Shown here: positions 61,126-64,000 of the stretch, in pieces | Position numbering within the stretch: the first letter of the stretch is position 1 | Layout: each line of letters opens with the position of its first letter | NCBI GenBank assembly: GCA_016703965.1 | Contig: JADJBB010000021.1 | Coordinates: 868,001-932,000 of the forward strand | Source of the DNA: Acidobacteriota bacterium | GTDB taxonomy: Bacteria; Acidobacteriota; Blastocatellia; Pyrinomonadales; Pyrinomonadaceae | Reading direction: 5' to 3' | DNA: 64,000 bases | Made by a program: the position numbers and the translations under genes | Notes under the pieces: model-generated | The model's database searches: none | What the model was told of the DNA's origin: nothing | Seen by the model: only the letters and a program-made list of their open reading frames with translations

Positions 61126-62673
61126 CTACCGGACGTTCGTGGCCACATCCTTCTTTCGCAGCAATGTAACTTTCTGATCGTAAAATTCCATTTCTTCTAC
61201 GCGGTCATAATTATTCCGCATAAATTCTTCGAATGGCTCACAAACGCCTGGCCATTTGCATTCGTCACTGACGATCAGCCATATCTCGGCGGCATCCGGT
61301 GGGATCTTCGAGATAGTGTAGTCAGTTCTCTTTTTTGTTCGATCGGGTGACGTCGTGCCGAAACTGAACTCAAAAAATCGCTCGTCCGGATAGATCCGGT
61401 TGACGCCTTTGTAATGGTACGGCAAGGCGATCGCATCATAAGTGTTAAAAATTATGATCGGTTGATTCGGACGTTCGGTTTGTTCCAGGTATTTGCCCAC
61501 ACGTATCCAATCCCCTTTCTTTGTAAGGTTGGGATAAAGATTAACTACCGCATAACAGAACGATACGATAACAATAATGGCAAAGGCCGGTACTCCTAGA
61601 CGATCCGATATCGACCGCTCATTAATGCGTTCCGGAAAGATGTCGTTGAGCAGCGACGCTCCAAATATTATCAGCGGTGCAAAAAGGACGGTTGCATGTC
61701 TGAATTCGACAAGCCATCGTCCGAGGAGGAAATACGCGACCAGCAGGAAGACAAGGGTAGTGCCGGCGATCGCAGCCAGGCCCACAGTTTGAGACGACAA
61801 TCGCCTCCAGCGAGCAAGGGTAAATCCGGCAGTGATCAACAACAAGAGCCGTATCAGCCATAGCCGGATCATCGACACCGTCGATGCTTCCCCGGCCGGG
61901 AATAACTCGGTCGGAAGTAAGAAGCTTAGGACATATTCCCAGAGCAGTTTTAGCCCCACGATAAGAGATCGAGGATCCCTATAGGAGCTGCTTCGGTCCT
62001 GGAATTCCGATCTGACCGCGAGCAGCATTGGCAGAAATGCGAGTCCGGCGACTGCCATTAGGGCGATGTAGGAGAATGCACTCCGCCATCGACGCATTAG
62101 CACAAGCGGAACGAGAAAGCCGACCAGAAGAAAGCCGAGGTAATAGTTCGTGTACAGGCTGATGATAGCCAAAACGAGGAATTGTGCTTTCGAGGGCCAC
62201 CTTGGCTCGCTATTTTCCCAAAATGCGTCCAGAAATGAGAGTATGAGTGCAACCGAGAGAAGTATCACGAGAGAGTAAACGCGTATCTCGAGACTTGCCC
62301 ATATTAGAGCTGGATGAAGAGCGAAGAAAGCCGTCGCCAGAAGGGCTCTTTTTGCAGGCAGAATGCGAACGCTAAGCCGCGAAAATAGCCAGATGGCAGC
62401 AACACTACAGACGATCGAGAAGAGCCGGGCAAAGAATATCGACTCGTTCAATTGCCGCCACAAACTTATTATCCAGAAGTAGAGAGGGGCTTGCTTTTGT
62501 TCGGTAGCGGCGGTCTGAAAGGCGAGCCAAAATCCATCGCGCGTAGCGTAAAGCGTTGAAGCCTCGTCGTTCCAAATTCCCAGTAGATATGCAAGCGGGA
62601 TCGCGATAGCAAGGTGTATCGCGATCAGTACAGCAATATTGAGGGGAACATTTTTTGATGGCGAGGGTGACAT
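61126..62673 (-). CDS. Membrane glycosyltransferase, GT39/ArnT-like
   Basis: 515 residues from the ATG at 62673, which leaves 16 bases to the upstream gene. About 11-12 transmembrane helices. The first loop has the acidic pair in GIWNDEASTLYATRDG, the DE catalytic signature of dolichyl- or polyprenyl-phosphate-sugar protein/lipid glycosyltransferases. The C-terminal 150 residues are a periplasmic domain with VSDECKWPGVCEPF, whose two cysteines may form a disulfide. It would transfer a sugar from a polyprenyl carrier to a surface acceptor, with the deacetylase as partner. Confidence 0.85.
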   Translation of the reverse strand: MSPSPSKNVPLNIAVLIAIHLAIAIPLAYLLGIWNDEASTLYATRDGFWLAFQTAATEQKQAPLYFWIISLWRQLNESIFFARLFSIVCSVAAIWLFSRLSVRILPAKRALLATAFFALHPALIWASLEIRVYSLVILLSVALILSFLDAFWENSEPRWPSKAQFLVLAIISLYTNYYLGFLLVGFLVPLVLMRRWRSAFSYIALMAVAGLAFLPMLLAVRSEFQDRSSSYRDPRSLIVGLKLLWEYVLSFLLPTELFPAGEASTVSMIRLWLIRLLLLITAGFTLARWRRLSSQTVGLAAIAGTTLVFLLVAYFLLGRWLVEFRHATVLFAPLIIFGASLLNDIFPERINERSISDRLGVPAFAIIVIVSFCYAVVNLYPNLTKKGDWIRVGKYLEQTERPNQPIIIFNTYDAIALPYHYKGVNRIYPDERFFEFSFGTTSPDRTKKRTDYTISKIPPDAAEIWLIVSDECKWPGVCEPFEEFMRNNYDRVEEMEFYDQKVTLLRKKDVATNVR

Positions 62674-62689
62674 CAGTTCTGCGAGGTGC

Positions 62690-63661
62690 CTATGCCCTTT
62701 CCAGGGCCAGGTCTTGCGAAGTGCGGCGTAAGGCGAGTGATGCTGTCTCAGCATGCTGCCGCATTGTCACGACCTCGTAGTGCTTACACAGGAGACCAGT
62801 AATGTGGTCAAGAAACTCAACCTTCTTTGCGGATGGCACTGCCATGCCGGGGAAGAATTTTAACTCCTCGATCTCGTCACCACTCAAAAAATCCAGTGGA
62901 TGCAGCAAGAGCGACGGCTGAGTTCCCGTCATTCTGCACGCGAGCATCGCCGCTTTCCAATATGCGTTGGCCAAAAGCGAAGAAAAGCTTTTCAGATACA
63001 TCAAGTAGCTAACGTGGACGGGCACTTTTACGATCGGAAATGTTGTAACAGGGATCTCGACGATCTTTCTAGAACCAGCTTCGACCAGATGTGGGGTCAA
63101 TGGGCGAAAGCCATCCGAAAATTTCCCGAACAGTTTCTTCAGTTTTTCTTTCTCCTCGGGTGACATTGCCGGAGATTTTAGAAAGAAGAACGCCCTCGCA
63201 AGCGGTGCGATATATGTCGGCAGAGTCGAACCGTCGTATTCATATCCACGTTCGCCAAGCACGTCTAAAACGGTCGGTGAAAGGCTGAATCCGGGGCCGC
63301 GAAATCCGACCGGACGAACGCCGGTAACATTTTCCAGAGCATTCTCCGTTTTTTCGAATTCCTCGACCAGTTCTTCACGGGAATACAGGTGCAGCCAAGG
63401 TTCGTGATTAAAACTATGGTTCGCGATCTCGTGCCCGGCATCAGCGATCGAGCGGATGGCGGCATGATTTTTTTCAAGCGCGGCATCCTGCCCGACAATG
63501 AAAAAGGTGATCGTGAGATCTCTCTCCTTAAGAAACGAGAGAATTCGCGGCACGGCAAGGTCCAGGTATGACGGAAACTTTTGCCAGCCCGCATCACCGT
63601 GGGTTTTCATGTACGACCACTGATTGTCGAGGTCGAGCGAGATGCTCGCGATCGGTTTCAT
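62690..63661 (-). CDS. Polysaccharide deacetylase-family protein
   Basis: 323 residues from the ATG at 63661. NodB-homology motifs: SISLDLDNQW near residue 5 (catalytic/metal Asp; D-x-D-N), FFIVGQDA, NHSFNHEPW (HxxxH metal ligands) near 94, GFRGPGFSLS (RxPxG variant), and LLLHPLDFLSG near the C-terminus. It probably removes acetyl or similar groups from a glycan. The start lies one base after the stop of the upstream FAD-dependent gene, so the three genes form one unit. Confidence 0.88.
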   Translation of the reverse strand: MKPIASISLDLDNQWSYMKTHGDAGWQKFPSYLDLAVPRILSFLKERDLTITFFIVGQDAALEKNHAAIRSIADAGHEIANHSFNHEPWLHLYSREELVEEFEKTENALENVTGVRPVGFRGPGFSLSPTVLDVLGERGYEYDGSTLPTYIAPLARAFFFLKSPAMSPEEKEKLKKLFGKFSDGFRPLTPHLVEAGSRKIVEIPVTTFPIVKVPVHVSYLMYLKSFSSLLANAYWKAAMLACRMTGTQPSLLLHPLDFLSGDEIEELKFFPGMAVPSAKKVEFLDHITGLLCKHYEVVTMRQHAETASLALRRTSQDLALERA

Positions 63662-63662
63662 A

Positions 63663-64000
63663 TTAATTCTTGAATTCGCTCTCGAAAAACTTCTCTGCAA
63701 GCTGAACGGTCTCATTGATATTCAGCGTTCCGTTGACGATGTGCGACGAATTGACGATGTAAACGCCATCGACCGATGACTTCATATCAGCAAGGCCTTC
63801 GTGATAGCGAACGACAGGAACCGGGAACACCTGACGCACCTTCGAGACCTTGAATGCCACAACATCTTTTCGGCGGAAGTGCGGGTACATTCTCTCGAGG
63901 CCGGTCAGGAAGTAGTGTTCGATCTCCTCATCCGTTTTGTCGAAAAGCGGGTCGTCCGGGGTAATATAGCGCGGCAGATATACAAGGGCGTTGCCGTCGA
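63663..64000 (-). CDS. FAD-dependent oxidoreductase, C-terminal part only
   Basis: The frame is open to the right edge of the window, so about 112 residues of the C-terminus are seen. Features are YLPRYITPDDPLFDKTDEE, RQVFPVPVVRYHEGL and the end DGVYIVNSSHIVNGTLNINE followed by TVQLAE, which match the last segment of amine-oxidase-like or protoporphyrinogen-oxidase-like FAD proteins that often sit in sugar-nucleotide and glycan clusters. The dinucleotide-binding N-terminus is outside. First known gene of the surface-glycan unit on this strand. Confidence 0.75.
   Translation of the reverse strand, partial: DGNALVYLPRYITPDDPLFDKTDEEIEHYFLTGLERMYPHFRRKDVVAFKVSKVRQVFPVPVVRYHEGLADMKSSVDGVYIVNSSHIVNGTLNINETVQLAEKFFESEFKN

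Overview
The window reads as chromosomal DNA of a free-living Gram-negative bacterium, most likely an acidobacterium of the Blastocatellia/Pyrinomonadaceae type. That placement is inference. It rests on an Oar-like TonB-dependent receptor with an N-terminal carboxypeptidase-regulatory domain, a winged-helix/transmembrane regulator, many signal-peptide proteins built from YVTN, BACON, VCBS, TPR or crystallin-type repeats, and complete pyrimidine-neutral (roughly 50% GC) codon use. There is no phage, plasmid, rRNA or CRISPR locus.

Layout. 1-6800: a pair of paralogous secreted proteins, an SDR oxidoreductase, and a minus-strand array of three secreted beta/gamma-crystallin-like proteins (one fused to a zincin peptidase). 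6887-13005: a membrane-anchored winged-helix regulator, then a two-gene signalling unit (TPR/zinc-ribbon/receiver protein and a CheA-like hybrid kinase). 13276-20339: a thioredoxin-reductase-like flavoprotein without its redox cysteines, the TonB-dependent receptor, a TPR protein and a small secreted protein. 20336-39025: one long minus-strand unit, the complex I (nuo) operon in the order A-B-C-D-E-F-G-H-J-K-L-M-N, followed by two extra genes. 39285-45577: thiamine (thiS, thiG) and molybdopterin (moaD, moaE) genes mixed with a PLD-type phospholipid synthase, a nuclease-like hydrolase and a VCBS-repeat protein. 45639-50156: a 1505-residue secreted protein of 16 YVTN and 7 BACON-like repeats. 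50751-51127: tmRNA. 51224-64000: housekeeping genes (murI, rph, fabG, rhomboid protease, trmB, def) with a D-aminoacylase, TPR/TonB-C and secreted proteins, ending in a three-gene cell-surface glycan unit (FAD oxidoreductase, polysaccharide deacetylase, GT39-like transferase).

The most unusual feature is the nuo operon. It carries seven genes that do not belong to complex I (two small coiled-coil ORFs, a hicBA toxin-antitoxin pair, an LCAT-like hydrolase, ribosomal protein bTHX and a DUF1272 zinc protein), three short inverted-repeat elements sit in its gene junctions, nuoI is missing from its usual place between nuoH and nuoJ, nuoC is internally deleted and frameshifted, and nuoL is split by a one-base frameshift. 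Either this is a decaying or rebuilt complex I locus, or part of the damage is assembly error; the tmRNA tag frame is also off by one base, which keeps the second explanation alive.

Several families of miniature inverted repeats are scattered between genes (2229-2306, 25030-25082, 28382-28460, 38473-38513, 40529-40646, 44969-45113), and a degenerate 21-22 bp periodic repeat occurs at 2469-2545 and 50501-50576.
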